DNA of 64,000 nt from Flaviflexus equikiangi (GTDB taxonomy: Bacteria; Actinomycetota; Actinomycetes; Actinomycetales; Actinomycetaceae), in NCBI RefSeq assembly GCF_014069875.1, contig NZ_CP059676.1:1178001-1242000 (forward strand), in the 5' to 3' direction. The notes below the pieces were generated by a model that had not been told where the DNA came from, did no database searches, and worked only from the letters and a program-made list of their open reading frames with translations. Below are positions 54,399 to 64,000 of the stretch, piece by piece (position 1 is the stretch's first letter; each line of letters starts with the position of its first letter). The position numbers were made by a program, and so were the translations under genes.

Positions 54399-55123
54399 AG
54401 ATCAACCGATTTCATGAGCGCTCCCAGCTCGGAGCCTCGGATCAGGCGGGAACGGCCGGGCTTGATCCTGCCGATCGAGATCGTGCCGAACTGGGTGCGG
54501 ACGAGACGGACGACGGGGAAGCCTGCGGCCTCGAACATACGGCGGACGACCCGGTTGGCACCGGAGTGGAGCGTGATTTCGACGATGGAGTTCGGCAATC
54601 CCATCTCGATGATCTTCACCCGGTCCGCCTTGACGAGACCCTCGTCGAGGTTGACGCCGTTCTCGAGCGTCCGCTGCAGGCTCCTGTTGACCTGGCCCTC
54701 CACGGTCGCGACGTATGTCTTGGGGATCTCGTACGAGGGATGGGTGAGACGGTGGGTGAGCTCCCCGTCGTTCGACAGGAGGATGAGGCCCTCGGTCTCC
54801 TGATCGAGGCGGCCCACATGGTAGAGGCGCTCAGTACGGTCCTCGATGAACTGGGCCAGTGACGGCCTCCCCATCTCGTCCTCCATCGTCGACACGACGC
54901 CCGCAGGCTTGTGCAGCGCCATCGTCACCTTCGATTCGTCGAAGATGATCCGTTCGCCGTCGACGCGGATGATCTGTTCGGGTGTGACGCGTGTGCCGAG
55001 ACGCGTGACGGTCCGCCCGTCGATAGAGACACGACCGGACTCGATGATCTCCTCGCAGGTGCGACGAGATCCCACTCCGGCGTGAGCCATGACCTTCTGC
55101 AGCCGCTCGCCTTGTTCACTCAT
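54395..55123 (-). CDS. rluB: 23S rRNA pseudouridine synthase RluB-type
   Basis: A 242-residue protein with an S4 domain (RLQKVMAHAGVGSRRTCEE) and an RsuA-type catalytic domain with Asp in GRLDQETEGLIL. It makes pseudouridine in 23S rRNA. Start and stop overlap its neighbours by four bases each. Confidence 0.93.
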   Translation of the reverse strand: MSEQGERLQKVMAHAGVGSRRTCEEIIESGRVSIDGRTVTRLGTRVTPEQIIRVDGERIIFDESKVTMALHKPAGVVSTMEDEMGRPSLAQFIEDRTERLYHVGRLDQETEGLILLSNDGELTHRLTHPSYEIPKTYVATVEGQVNRSLQRTLENGVNLDEGLVKADRVKIIEMGLPNSIVEITLHSGANRVVRRMFEAAGFPVVRLVRTQFGTISIGRIKPGRSRLIRGSELGALMKSVDL

Positions 55124-55689
55124 TGTCGATCCTTTTCTATATCATCGAGCTCGTCGAGCTCGGGAAGGTGCGGGGCCGTCGGCGGCAGGTCCGCAAGCGA
55201 CGTCATCCCCATTTTCTCTAGGAATAATCCAGTTGTACTATACAGAACCGCGCCGGATGCTTCGTGACCCGACGGTTCGATGAGGCCCCTCGTGACGAGG
55301 GTGCGGACCACACCATCGACGTTGACGCCGCGAATCTCCGCGATCTGCGATCGTGAGACAGGCTGCCGGTAGGCGATGACTGCGAGGGTTTCGAGGGCCG
55401 GTCCGGAGAGTCTCGTGCTCTGCCCCCACGTGACGAAGTGGGCCACGATATCGGAGTAGCGCGGGGACGAGTAGATCCGCCACCCATGCCCTGCCTCGCG
55501 CAGCTCGAAGCCGCGCTGCACACCGTTCTCGCCGCGGTAGTCGGCGCTCAATGCACGAAGTTCGCGATCGATGACGGATTCGGCGACGCCGAGGACGTCG
55601 CTGAGATGACGGGCGCTGACCGGTTCGGGTGCGACCATGAGGATCGCTTCGAGAGCCTCCCGGAGATCAGGGTCGGCTACGCCGTCCAT
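55120..55689 (-). CDS. scpB: SMC-ScpA complex subunit ScpB
   Basis: A 189-residue protein with two winged helices: REALEAILMVAPEPVSARHL and LETLAVIAYRQPVSRSQIAE with IRGVNVDGVVRTL. It bridges ScpA kleisin and SMC in chromosome condensation. It begins 13 bases inside scpA. Confidence 0.94.
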   Translation of the reverse strand: MDGVADPDLREALEAILMVAPEPVSARHLSDVLGVAESVIDRELRALSADYRGENGVQRGFELREAGHGWRIYSSPRYSDIVAHFVTWGQSTRLSGPALETLAVIAYRQPVSRSQIAEIRGVNVDGVVRTLVTRGLIEPSGHEASGAVLYSTTGLFLEKMGMTSLADLPPTAPHLPELDELDDIEKDRQ

Positions 55690-56444
55690 GTGACCTCCAG
55701 TTCTGCTAACGCTTCATCTTGCCGCACGGCAACCGCTTCTTGCCGCAGCAGGTCGAGGATCGCGAGGAAGCGTGCCACAACGGTGGCCACCGTCGGTGCA
55801 TCCTCGCAGAGCTCCCCAAAAGAGACTGACCTGCCGCCAGCCAACTTTACCCTGAGCACGTCGATCTGGGACTCGACTGAGACGAGCGGCGCATGAAGAT
55901 GGGACAGGCCGATCTCCGGTTCGGTGGCATCCCGCTCCATGATCTGCCGAGCCAGCTCCGCCAGGCCCTCGGGGGTGATGTGGAGGTCGACGTCCGGCAT
56001 CAGCCCCGCATACTCCCCCTCGAGGGGAACATCCCTGGCAACCGCACGTGCCGTCTCAGCCATCGTCCGGGACACGATCGCGGCCAGATCCTTGTAGGCC
56101 TTGTATTGGAGCAGCTTCGCGAACAGCAGGTCGCGGGCCTCCAGCAGCTCCAGATCCTCCTCATCGTCATCCGTCGACGGCAGGAGCCGCGAGGCCTTGA
56201 GAGCAAGGAGCGTCGAGGCGATGACGAGGAACTCGCTGGCCTGCGACAGGTCCATCTCCGCCCGGGCCCTGGCGTGGACGAGGAACTCGTCCGTCACCTC
56301 GGCGAGGGCGATATCAGTGACGTCGAGACGCCGCTTCGCGATCAGGGAGAGGAGAACATCGAAGGGCCCCGCGAAGACATCGAGAGAGACGTCGAACGCG
56401 AGCGTGCCCTCCGTCTCGAAGAGAGAGGCTTGACGCCCCTTCAT
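55677..56444 (-). CDS. scpA: Kleisin ScpA
   Basis: A 255-residue kleisin: FDVSLDVFAGPFDVLLSLIA at the N-terminus (SMC neck binding), EFLVIASTLLALKASRLLP, and a C-terminal winged helix. It works with SMC and ScpB. The ATG shares a base with the parA stop (TAATG). Confidence 0.94.
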   Translation of the reverse strand: MKGRQASLFETEGTLAFDVSLDVFAGPFDVLLSLIAKRRLDVTDIALAEVTDEFLVHARARAEMDLSQASEFLVIASTLLALKASRLLPSTDDDEEDLELLEARDLLFAKLLQYKAYKDLAAIVSRTMAETARAVARDVPLEGEYAGLMPDVDLHITPEGLAELARQIMERDATEPEIGLSHLHAPLVSVESQIDVLRVKLAGGRSVSFGELCEDAPTVATVVARFLAILDLLRQEAVAVRQDEALAELEVTWTA

Positions 56445-57304
56445 TACGCGCTGTGGCCGCGGGCGATCACTTCGCGGGCCAGCCTCCGGTACGCGTGGGC
56501 GCCGGAATGGGTCGGTGCGTACGTCGTGATCGGTTCAGCCGCGATCGTCGCATCGGGAAACTTCACGGTCCGAGCGATCTTCGTGTCGAAGACCTGATCC
56601 CCGAAGCCCTCCTGGACGGAGGCGATGACCTCCCGGGCATGAAGGGTGCGATTGTCCACCATGGTGAGGAGGACGCCGTCGAGCCGCAGCTTCGGATTGA
56701 GACGCTCCGTGACGCGCTCGATCTGCTCCACGAGGAGCGCAACCCCCCTCATCGCGAAGAACTCCGCCTCGAGAGGAATGATGACACCGTGGGCCGCTGT
56801 CAGGGCGTTGACGGTGAGGAGGCCGAGAGACGGCTGGCAGTCGATGATGATGACATCGTACTCGTCGACGACGGGACGCAGGACCCTGGCGAGAGTCTGC
56901 TCCCTGCCGACTTCGGAGACGAGCTGAATCTCGGCAGCCGAGAGGTCGATGTTCGCGGGCACGATGTGCAGGCCATCAACCCCGGTCTCGTGGATGATGT
57001 CCCGAATATCGGGCTTAGCCGCGAGCAGTTCGGTGTAGATCGTCTGATCGAGGCCGCGAGCATTCACCCCGAGACCGGCAGAGGCCGCGCCCTGGGGGTC
57101 GAAGTCGATGAGGAGAACCCGGCGGCCGTACTCGGCAAGAGCCGCCGCGAGATTGATCGAGGTCGTCGTCTTCCCCACGCCGCCCTTCTGATTGCACATG
57201 GCGATGATGCGGGCGGGCCCGTGTCCGTCCAGTGCCGGAGGGTACGGGAAGTCATCGTCTGCCGGGACGCTGATGAGCGGCGGTTGCTTAGGGTTCTCGG
57301 TCAC
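56444..57304 (-). CDS. parA: ParA-family ATPase of the scpAB operon
   Basis: A 286-residue ATPase: deviant Walker A CNQKGGVGKTT, IDFDPQGAASAGLG, and DVIIIDCQPSLGLLTVNAL. No parB follows; in actinobacteria this paralogue sits with scpA/scpB (Rv1708-like) and is distinct from the oriC-near parA. It may position DNA or other cargo. Confidence 0.92.
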   Translation of the reverse strand: MTENPKQPPLISVPADDDFPYPPALDGHGPARIIAMCNQKGGVGKTTTSINLAAALAEYGRRVLLIDFDPQGAASAGLGVNARGLDQTIYTELLAAKPDIRDIIHETGVDGLHIVPANIDLSAAEIQLVSEVGREQTLARVLRPVVDEYDVIIIDCQPSLGLLTVNALTAAHGVIIPLEAEFFAMRGVALLVEQIERVTERLNPKLRLDGVLLTMVDNRTLHAREVIASVQEGFGDQVFDTKIARTVKFPDATIAAEPITTYAPTHSGAHAYRRLAREVIARGHSA

Positions 57305-57321
57305 CCCTTTACAATAGCGAA

Positions 57322-58233
57322 TTAGTCCCGTCTCCGTGCACGGGGGTGCGATGTCGCAAAGGTTTCCTTCAGTGTTTCGATCGTCACGGCAGTATAGATC
57401 TGCGTCGTGGTAACCGATGCGTGGCCGAGGAGCTCCTGGACGACCCTCACATCGGCTCCTCCCATGAGAAGGTGAGTCGCATAGGAATGCCGCAGGGTGT
57501 GCGGTGAGATGTGGTCGGCAAGGCCCGCCCTGTCACCCGCCTCCTGGAGGATCGCCCAGGCGGACTGGCGTGAGAGCGCACGCCCCAACTGGTTGAGGAA
57601 GAGCCTCGGTGTTCCCCGCCCCCGGGAGGCCAGCGCCGGCCTGGCCTGGACGAGATACCGATCGACGGAATCGATCGCGTACGAACCGAGCGGAACAACC
57701 CGCTCCTTCCGTCCCTTGCCGAAGAGCCGGACAGCTCTCCCCTCCCTGTCGATGTCGTCGATATCGAGGCCGAGAACTTCTGAGATACGGGCGCCGGTGC
57801 CGTACAACACCTCGAGGAGAGCGGCGTCTCGTGGACCGAGCGGCGGATCCTGCGCCGAGGCGGCCGCGATCAGGGACGCGACCTGGTCGATCGTCAACGG
57901 TTTCGGAAGCCTCTTGTCCTGCTTGGGAAGAGCAAGATCCCGGGCCGGGTTCCCCTCCGTCCAGCCCTCCCCGAGACAGAACTTGTGGAAGGACCGCACG
58001 GCGGTCAAGGTGCGTGCTGTCGAAGACCGTGCGAGGCCCGCCTGCGCCACGAAGTCCGCGAATCCCGCCGCGATATCGGGCGTGATCTCCGACAGGTCGC
58101 GGACGGTGACGGTGTCGAGATAGTCGGCATAGCGAGCCAGGTCGCGCGTATAAGCAACGAGAGTGTTCTCGGACAGGGAGCGCTCGACGGCTATCGAATT
58201 GAGGTATCCGGCGATAGCCGGGGAGATTCTCAC
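57322..58233 (-). CDS. xerD: Tyrosine recombinase XerD
   Basis: A 303-residue recombinase: N-terminal SAM-like core-binding domain; catalytic Arg in GTGARISEVLGL, His-x-x-Arg in SPHTLRHSYATHLL, His in ELLGHASVTTTQIY with the Tyr. It resolves chromosome dimers with XerC. The GTG start overlaps the ctaB stop (GTGA) and fits the usual length of about 300; the longer frame upstream is ctaB read in another phase. Confidence 0.93.
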   Translation of the reverse strand: MRISPAIAGYLNSIAVERSLSENTLVAYTRDLARYADYLDTVTVRDLSEITPDIAAGFADFVAQAGLARSSTARTLTAVRSFHKFCLGEGWTEGNPARDLALPKQDKRLPKPLTIDQVASLIAAASAQDPPLGPRDAALLEVLYGTGARISEVLGLDIDDIDREGRAVRLFGKGRKERVVPLGSYAIDSVDRYLVQARPALASRGRGTPRLFLNQLGRALSRQSAWAILQEAGDRAGLADHISPHTLRHSYATHLLMGGADVRVVQELLGHASVTTTQIYTAVTIETLKETFATSHPRARRRD

Positions 58234-59186
58234 ACGAGGAACGGGTCGATCGCGACCGCGATGAAGAGAATGGACAGGTAGTAGATGGAGCCGTGGAAGA
58301 CCTTCATCGCCTTCGGCTTGCCCAGCTCGGGGTTCTTCGCGTGGCGGTAGAGGTCGATGCAGGACCACATGAACCACGCGCCTGCCGCGATGGCGGCCGC
58401 AGAATAGAACCAACCCATGGGAGCGACCGGAATGAGGGCCAACGAGACCGCGACCGTGACTGCGCCATAGATGATGACCCGCTTCCCCACCGTCACGTCA
58501 TCCGCAACGGCCCCCAGCATCGGCACACCGGCACGCCGATAGTCCTTCGCGAACTTCATCGACAGCGGCCAATAATGCGGCGGAGTCCAGAAGAAGATGA
58601 CGAGGAAGAGGATGAGGGCGGGCCAATCGAGGCTGCCGGTCTGTGCCGCCCATGCGATCGGGACCGGCATGCACCCCGCCAAGCCGCCCCACACGATGTT
58701 CTGGTCCGTGCGGCGCTTGAGGATGATCGTGTACAGCACGACATAGAGGAGGATGGCGACGGCGGCGAGGAGTCCCGCAAGCCAGTTCGTCACGAGGACG
58801 AAGCCAGCGATCGAGATGATGCCGATGGTCGTAGCGAAGATCGTGGCCGCCCGGGGCGAGATCTCACCGGTCACGAGAGGCCGCTGCTTCGTCCGGTTCA
58901 TCACCGCATCGATATCCCGATCGAGCACCATGTTGTAGGCGTTGGCGGAGCCGGATGCGAGATAACCGAAGACGATGCAGGCGATGAGGACCCGCCAGCT
59001 CGGCCATCCCCCCGCCGCAAGAATAACGGTGGGAATCGTCGTTGTGAGAAGAAGCTCAATAATCCGGGGTTTCGTCAGCGCAATGTAGGCGTTGACCGTC
59101 GACCTTTTCCCCTTGTGGGGATGCAGGGGCTCGGGAGCCTCCCGGGTCTGCGACGCCTCCAGGCTGGACGATGACCGCTGTCTCAC
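58230..59186 (-). CDS. ctaB: Protohaem IX farnesyltransferase (haem O synthase)
   Basis: A 318-residue UbiA-type membrane enzyme with about nine spans: AYIALTKPRIIELLL, the first Asp-rich motif MVLDRDIDAVMNRTKQRPLV and the second region YRRAGVPMLGAV. It attaches farnesyl to haem B for cytochrome oxidase. GTG 59186 has AAGGTGG five bases upstream. It is divergent from tkt; ctaB beside tkt-tal-zwf is the usual actinobacterial order. Confidence 0.92.
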   Translation of the reverse strand: MRQRSSSSLEASQTREAPEPLHPHKGKRSTVNAYIALTKPRIIELLLTTTIPTVILAAGGWPSWRVLIACIVFGYLASGSANAYNMVLDRDIDAVMNRTKQRPLVTGEISPRAATIFATTIGIISIAGFVLVTNWLAGLLAAVAILLYVVLYTIILKRRTDQNIVWGGLAGCMPVPIAWAAQTGSLDWPALILFLVIFFWTPPHYWPLSMKFAKDYRRAGVPMLGAVADDVTVGKRVIIYGAVTVAVSLALIPVAPMGWFYSAAAIAAGAWFMWSCIDLYRHAKNPELGKPKAMKVFHGSIYYLSILFIAVAIDPFLV

Positions 59187-59404
59187 ACAAACCACCTTTT
59201 CGTGAACGCTGGTGACACACTCTATCGCACCATTATGTCCCATCGAACATGACTGGCGGGAAAATGTGGCGCACCCGGGCCGGTTCGACGGACGTTTTCC
59301 CGAAAGGGTCCACGGTGCGCGAAATTCACACGATCTCTGAGGGCGCCGCGCGGGGCGCAGACTAGACTGGTCCCAATAGCCCACATCAATAGCTAGGAGT
59401 CATA

Positions 59405-61489
59405 GTGGATTCTCATACCTTTACCTGGACCGAGCTCGATCAGCGAGCGGTCGACACGACCCGTGCGCTCGCTGCCGACGCAGTCCAGAAGGCCGGAAAC
59501 GGCCACCCGGGCACCGCGATCTCTCTTGCACCCGCCGCATACGTTCTCTTCAACAAGGTGATGCGCCACGATCCTGCCGATCCCCGCTGGGCCGGCCGCG
59601 ACCGCTTCGTCATGTCTGCGGGACACTCGTCACTGACTCACTACAACCAGCTGTTCCTCACCGGCTACGGCCTCGAGGTCGAGGACATCGCGTCCCTGCG
59701 CACGTGGGGTTCGAAGACTCCCGGCCACCCCGAATTCGGGCACACCGCCGGCGTCGAGGTGACGACCGGTCCTCTCGGCCAGGGCCTGTCCTCCGCCGTC
59801 GGCTTCGCCTACAGTGCACGCCGCGAGCACGGCCTGTTCGACCCGGAGACGCCGCTGGGCGAATCTCCCTTCGATCACTTCGTCTACGTCATCGCGGGCG
59901 ATGGCTGCCTCCAGGAGGGCGTGACCTCCGAAGCATCCTCCCTCGCCGGCACCCAGCGCCTGGGCAACCTCATCCTCATCTGGGATGACAACCGCATCTC
60001 CATCGAGGACGACACGAACATCGCGTTCAACGAGGACGTTCTCGCCCGCTACGAGTCGTACGGCTGGCACACCCAGCACGTCGACTGGATGAACGGCGGA
60101 GAGTACAAGGAAGATCCCGAGGCGCTCTACAACGCGATCCTCGAGGCTCAGAAGGTGACCGACAAGCCGTCGATCATCCGCCTCTCCACCATCATCGCCT
60201 GGCCCGCCCCGACCGCGCAGGGCACGGGCGCCTCCCACGGCTCCGCTCTCGGCGCCGAGGAGATCAAGGGCCTCAAGGAGGCCATGGGTTTCGATCCGGA
60301 AAAGGACTTCCAGGTCGACGACGAGGTTCTGGCCTACACGCGTGAGAACGCTGCCGCTCGAGCATCGCAGGCCCGTGCGGCCTGGCAGCCGGGCTACGAC
60401 GCGTGGCGCGAGACCGCCGGCGAACGCGCCGACCTGTTCGATCGTCTCCGCAAGGGTGAGCTTCCCGCGGGCTGGGAAGAGGCACTTCCCGTGTTCGGCT
60501 CCGAGAAGGCTCTCGCAACGCGTGCCGCCTCCGGTGCGGTGCTCAATGCTCTCGCTCCCGTGCTTCCGGAGCTGTGGGGCGGCTCCGCCGACCTCGCGGG
60601 CTCGAACAATACGACGATGAAGGGCGAGCCGTCCTTCCTCCCCGAAGATCGCCAGTCGGACATGTTCCAGGGCAACATCTTCGGCCGTACCCTCCACTTC
60701 GGTATCCGCGAGCACGCGATGGGAGCGATCGTCAACGGCATCGCCCTCCAGGGCACAACCCGCCCCTACGGCGGCACCTTCCTCGTCTTCTCGGATTACA
60801 TGCGCGGCGCTGTCCGTCTCGCTGCCCTCATGGGTGCACCGTCGACCTTCGTGTGGACGCACGACTCGATCGGCGTCGGCGAAGACGGCCCCACCCACCA
60901 GCCCATCGAGCACCTGTGGGCTCTCCGCGCCATCCCCGGGCTCGACGTCGTCCGCCCGGCCGACGCGAATGAGACCGCCTACGCATGGCGCGGCATCCTC
61001 GAGCGCAACGACCGCCCCGCGGGCCTCATCCTGTCCCGTCAGGGCCTGCCCGTCTTCGACCGGGAGACGTTCAACAGTGCGGAAGGCGTCCTCAAGGGCG
61101 GCTACGTCCTGTCCGACTCCCCCACCGGCACCGTCGATGTCGTCCTGATCGCCACCGGCTCCGAAGTCCAGCTCGCTGTCGCGGCACAGGAAGAGCTCGC
61201 GAAGGAAGGCGTGGGTGCGCGCGTCGTCTCCATGCCGTCCCTCGAGTGGTTCGAGGAGCAGGATGAGGAATACCGCGCCTCCGTCATCCCCACCGACGTC
61301 AAGGCACGCGTCTCCGTCGAGGCCGGCTCCACGTTCGGATGGGCACGGATCGTCGGCGATCGCGGCCGCTCCGTCGGCATCGACCACTACGGAGCATCCG
61401 CCGATGGTGCGCTTCTCTTCGAGAAGTTCAACATCACGGCTGAGGCCGTCGTCGAGGCTGCTCGCGCTTCCCTTGCTTCCCAGGAGTGA
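59405..61489 (+). CDS. tkt: Transketolase
   Basis: A 694-residue thiamine-diphosphate enzyme: [15 protein letters not shown], the ThDP motif [13 protein letters not shown]...[24 protein letters not shown] and catalytic Glu in [14 protein letters not shown]. It moves two-carbon units in the pentose phosphate pathway. The start is GTG after AGGAGTC. A 218-base divergent promoter region separates it from ctaB. Confidence 0.95.
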   Translation: MDSHTFTWTELDQRAVDTTRALAADAVQKAGNGHPGTAISLAPAAYVLFNKVMRHDPADPRWAGRDRFVMSAGHSSLTHYNQLFLTGYGLEVEDIASLRTWGSKTPGHPEFGHTAGVEVTTGPLGQGLSSAVGFAYSARREHGLFDPETPLGESPFDHFVYVIAGDGCLQEGVTSEASSLAGTQRLGNLILIWDDNRISIEDDTNIAFNEDVLARYESYGWHTQHVDWMNGGEYKEDPEALYNAILEAQKVTDKPSIIRLSTIIAWPAPTAQGTGASHGSALGAEEIKGLKEAMGFDPEKDFQVDDEVLAYTRENAAARASQARAAWQPGYDAWRETAGERADLFDRLRKGELPAGWEEALPVFGSEKALATRAASGAVLNALAPVLPELWGGSADLAGSNNTTMKGEPSFLPEDRQSDMFQGNIFGRTLHFGIREHAMGAIVNGIALQGTTRPYGGTFLVFSDYMRGAVRLAALMGAPSTFVWTHDSIGVGEDGPTHQPIEHLWALRAIPGLDVVRPADANETAYAWRGILERNDRPAGLILSRQGLPVFDRETFNSAEGVLKGGYVLSDSPTGTVDVVLIATGSEVQLAVAAQEELAKEGVGARVVSMPSLEWFEEQDEEYRASVIPTDVKARVSVEAGSTFGWARIVGDRGRSVGIDHYGASADGALLFEKFNITAEAVVEAARASLASQE

Positions 61490-61491
61490 CC

Positions 61492-62580
61492 ATGACAAAC
61501 CTGCAGAAGCTGTCTGACGCCGGGGTGTCGATCTGGTTGGACGACCTGTCCAGATCACGCCTGACGAGCGGCAACCTCCAATCCCTCATCGACAACAAGA
61601 ACGTCGTCGGCGTGACGACGAATCCGTCGATCTTCCAGGCCGCGATCTCAGCCGGGGAGGGCTACGAGGATCAGCTCGCAGCGTTCGCCGGCCGCTCCGC
61701 GGAGGAGGCTGTGGAGGCCATGACGACGGACGATGTCCGCGCCGCCTGCGACCTGTTCGCCGAGCTCTACTCGGCGACGGGCGGGGAAGACGGTCGCGTG
61801 TCGATCGAGGTCGACCCGCGTCTCGCTCGCGACACGGAGAAGACCGTGGAGCAGGCGAAGGGGCTGTGGGAGATCGTCGATCGTCCCAACGCTCTCATCA
61901 AGATCCCGGCCACGCCGGAGGGCCTGCCCGCGATCACCCAGGTCGTCGCGGCGGGGATCTCCGTCAACGTGACACTGATCTTCTCACTCGACCGGTACCG
62001 TGCTGTCGCAGAGGCCTACATCGATGGTCTCGAGCGTGCGGCAGACGCTGGTATCGACCTGTCGACGATCACGTCCGTCGCGTCCGTCTTCATCTCCCGT
62101 ATCGACGCCGAGGTGGATGCTCGCCTGGCCACGATCGGCGGAGAGGCACTCGACCTGCAGGGCCAGGTTGCCCTGGCGAACGCGCGCCTCATGTTCGAAG
62201 CGTACGAGGAGATCTTCTCCTCCCCGCGCTTCCAGCATCTGGCGGAGCAGGGCGCGCACAGGCAGCGTCCGCTGTGGGCGTCGACCGGGACGAAGAACCC
62301 GGACTACTCCCCCACCCTCTATGTCGATGGGCTGGTCACCGACGGCGTCGTCAACACGATGCCGGAGGCGACCCTCGACGCCGCTTTCGAGGGCTCCGTT
62401 ATCACAGGTGACACCGTCCGCGGGACGTATGACGAAGCGCGGACAGTCCTTGCCTCACTGGCTCGAGTTGGTGTAAATCTTGGCGACGTAACCAACCAGC
62501 TTGAAGAGGAGGGCGTTTCCAAGTTCGAAGAATCATGGAACTCGCTCCTCGCAACCGTGAAGGACAAATTGGACAAGTGA
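61492..62580 (+). CDS. tal: Transaldolase
   Basis: A 362-residue protein of the bacterial long transaldolase class: [26 protein letters not shown], Schiff-base region [13 protein letters not shown], and [12 protein letters not shown] (the conserved Lys is in TGTKN). It moves three-carbon units. ATG 61492 has AGGAGTG upstream and follows the tkt stop by two bases; a GTG at 61486 would overlap the stop. Confidence 0.94.
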   Translation: MTNLQKLSDAGVSIWLDDLSRSRLTSGNLQSLIDNKNVVGVTTNPSIFQAAISAGEGYEDQLAAFAGRSAEEAVEAMTTDDVRAACDLFAELYSATGGEDGRVSIEVDPRLARDTEKTVEQAKGLWEIVDRPNALIKIPATPEGLPAITQVVAAGISVNVTLIFSLDRYRAVAEAYIDGLERAADAGIDLSTITSVASVFISRIDAEVDARLATIGGEALDLQGQVALANARLMFEAYEEIFSSPRFQHLAEQGAHRQRPLWASTGTKNPDYSPTLYVDGLVTDGVVNTMPEATLDAAFEGSVITGDTVRGTYDEARTVLASLARVGVNLGDVTNQLEEEGVSKFEESWNSLLATVKDKLDK

Positions 62581-64000
62581 CCAATCCACTTCGGCATGCC
62601 GAAGATCGCCGGTTGCCGAAGATCGCGGGACCATGTTCTCTCGTGCTCTTCGGCATCACCGGGGATCTTTCCCAGCGCAAGGTGCTGCCCGCGCTCTACG
62701 ACCTGGCCTCCCACGGGCTCCTTCCACCATCCTTCGCGATCACAGCGGTTGCGAGGAAGCTCAAGGAGCCACTCGAGGATATCGTCGAACGCGCCGTGCG
62801 GGACTACGCTCAGACGCCCTTCAACCAGCGAGTCTTCGACCAGTTCGTGACCGGCTTGACCGCCGTCATGGGCCAATACGATGACCTCGGGACGTTCGAA
62901 CGGCTCGCAGAGCGGCTCTCAGCCCTCGACACGGAATACGGCACGGGAGGCAATCACGCCTTCTACCTCGCGGTCCCGCCCGATCTGTTCGAGACCGTCT
63001 TGACGAACCTCGGCGAGGCGGGCCTGTCGGACACGAGCGAAGGCTGGCGCAGGGTCGTCATCGAGAAGCCGTTCGGGCACGACCTCGAGTCGTCCCAGGA
63101 GCTGAACGATCTCGTCACCCGAGTGTTCGATCCGGAGGACGTCTTCCGGATCGATCACTACCTGGGCAAAGAGACCGTGCAGAACCTCATGAGCCTGCGC
63201 TTCTCGAACGAGCTGTACGAGCCGCTGTGGAACTCTGACCATATCGATCACGTCCAGATCACGATGGCGGAACACATCGGCATCGGCTCGCGCGCCGGCT
63301 ACTACGACGGTGTCGGCTCCGCGAAGGATGTCATCCAGAACCATCTCCTGCAGCTTCTTGCGCTCACGGCGATGGAGGAGCCTGTCACGTTCAGCCCGGA
63401 CGACCTGCGCCAGGAGAAGGAGAAGGTCCTCGCGGCGCTCGACTTCTTCGGGCCGATCGAAGAATCCGCTGTCCGCGCCCAGTACTCGGAAGGCTGGCAG
63501 GGCGGCAAGTTCGTCAAGGCCTATCTCGACGAGGACAATATCGACCAGTCCTCGAAGACTGACACGTATGCGGCTCTTCGCCTCGGGGTGCGCACCCGTC
63601 GCTGGAACGGGGTCCCGTTCTATGTGCGCACGGGCAAGCGCCTCGCCCGGAGGGTCACCGAGATCGCGATCGTCTTCAAGAAGCCCAGCTTCCTGCCATT
63701 CGACCCGCGAGTCACCGCCGGCCAGGAGAACAACACTCTCGTCATCCGTATCCAACCCGACGAGGGTGTGACGTTCCGCTTCGGCGTGAAGATTCCCGGT
63801 GCGTCCTTCAAGGTGCGGGACGTGACGATGGACTTCTCGTACGGCCATGCCTTCACCGAGTACGCACCCGAGGCCTACGAGCGCCTCATCCTCGACGTGC
63901 TGCTCGGCGAGCCGCCCCTCTTCCCCCAGCAGAAAGAGGTCGAGGAGTCGTGGAAGATCCTCGATCGAGCATTCGAGTACTGGAACACGCTGGACACGAT
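62577..64000 (+). CDS. zwf: Glucose-6-phosphate dehydrogenase, partial (3' end outside window)
   Basis: The frame is open from GTG 62577, overlapping the tal stop as GTGA, to the end of the window. The N-terminus [19 protein letters not shown] leads into [20 protein letters not shown] (coenzyme motif GxxGDL); the active site is [13 protein letters not shown], and [15 protein letters not shown] is present. It makes 6-phosphogluconolactone and NADPH, the entry to the pentose phosphate pathway. opcA and pgl probably follow beyond the window. Confidence 0.95.
   Translation, partial: MTNPLRHAEDRRLPKIAGPCSLVLFGITGDLSQRKVLPALYDLASHGLLPPSFAITAVARKLKEPLEDIVERAVRDYAQTPFNQRVFDQFVTGLTAVMGQYDDLGTFERLAERLSALDTEYGTGGNHAFYLAVPPDLFETVLTNLGEAGLSDTSEGWRRVVIEKPFGHDLESSQELNDLVTRVFDPEDVFRIDHYLGKETVQNLMSLRFSNELYEPLWNSDHIDHVQITMAEHIGIGSRAGYYDGVGSAKDVIQNHLLQLLALTAMEEPVTFSPDDLRQEKEKVLAALDFFGPIEESAVRAQYSEGWQGGKFVKAYLDEDNIDQSSKTDTYAALRLGVRTRRWNGVPFYVRTGKRLARRVTEIAIVFKKPSFLPFDPRVTAGQENNTLVIRIQPDEGVTFRFGVKIPGASFKVRDVTMDFSYGHAFTEYAPEAYERLILDVLLGEPPLFPQQKEVEESWKILDRAFEYWNTLDT

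Noticed and set aside
56444-57304. ParA as part of a parABS origin-partition locus
   Set aside because: No parB, parS or rsmG/gidB neighbours; the scpA-scpB context shows the scp-linked paralogue.
59187-59404. Riboswitch or ncRNA ahead of tkt
   Set aside because: The 218-base region is GC-rich but I find no conserved riboswitch core or strong terminator-antiterminator pair.
59630-61558. 642-codon open frame on the minus strand opposite tkt
   Set aside because: It is antisense to a clear transketolase, has low-complexity Gly/Val/Asp/Arg content, no domain and no ribosome site; long antisense frames are normal in high-GC genes.
62919-63848. 309-codon minus-strand frame opposite zwf
   Set aside because: It is antisense to an unmistakable G6PDH frame that runs off the window.

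Overview
The window is high-GC actinobacterial DNA. A mycothione reductase, the garA-ftsR pair, the ctaB-tkt-tal-zwf block and the xerD-parA-scpA-scpB-rluB-tyrA-cmk-der run all point to a mycothiol-producing actinobacterium. Something near the Actinomycetaceae or Micrococcales is my inference from gene order; species cannot be read from this.

Layout. 1-14.7 kb: the 3' end of a UvrA-like resistance ATPase with a TetR regulator, a penicillin-acylase-family hydrolase, an acetyltransferase, a frameshifted Pro-rich membrane protein, a metal P-type ATPase, trmO, an FMN reductase behind a long palindrome, a mycothiol-related DinB-like protein, and the cell-division/metabolic regulators merR, ftsR and garA with pepN upstream. 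14.8-33 kb: alanine dehydrogenase, a 2-hydroxyacid dehydrogenase, mtr, a complete oligopeptide/nickel-type ABC importer, a MarR regulator, a NUDIX hydrolase, a scar holding LuxR and ABC-ATPase remnants, a YtrA-type GntR/ABC operon behind a 17-bp-arm palindrome, an APC permease, a TetR/SDR divergon and an XRE/alcohol-dehydrogenase divergon.

33-50.3 kb is an accessory island beside tRNA-Pro(GGG), full of IS elements (IS3 twice in opposite orientation, IS256, IS21 twice, an IS481-like remnant) and carrying an integrase remnant. Its core is a minus-strand four-gene cluster: RloA-type ATPase, RloB-type TOPRIM-like protein, a 1289-residue YobI-like membrane P-loop NTPase, and a nuclease-STAND NTPase fusion. 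Domain content says anti-phage/conflict system; the four-gene combination is the most interesting item here. Next to it a DUF6088-type (AbiEi-like) antitoxin gene is split by an IS21 element and can be rejoined exactly across a 4-bp target duplication.

50.3-64 kb is compact housekeeping DNA. On the minus strand ctaB, xerD, parA, scpA, scpB, rluB, tyrA, cmk, der and ddaH are mostly joined by 1-13 base overlaps (17 bases separate xerD and parA): haem O synthesis, chromosome segregation, ribosome maturation, aromatic amino acid and nucleotide metabolism. On the plus strand tkt, tal and zwf (running off the window) form a pentose-phosphate operon.
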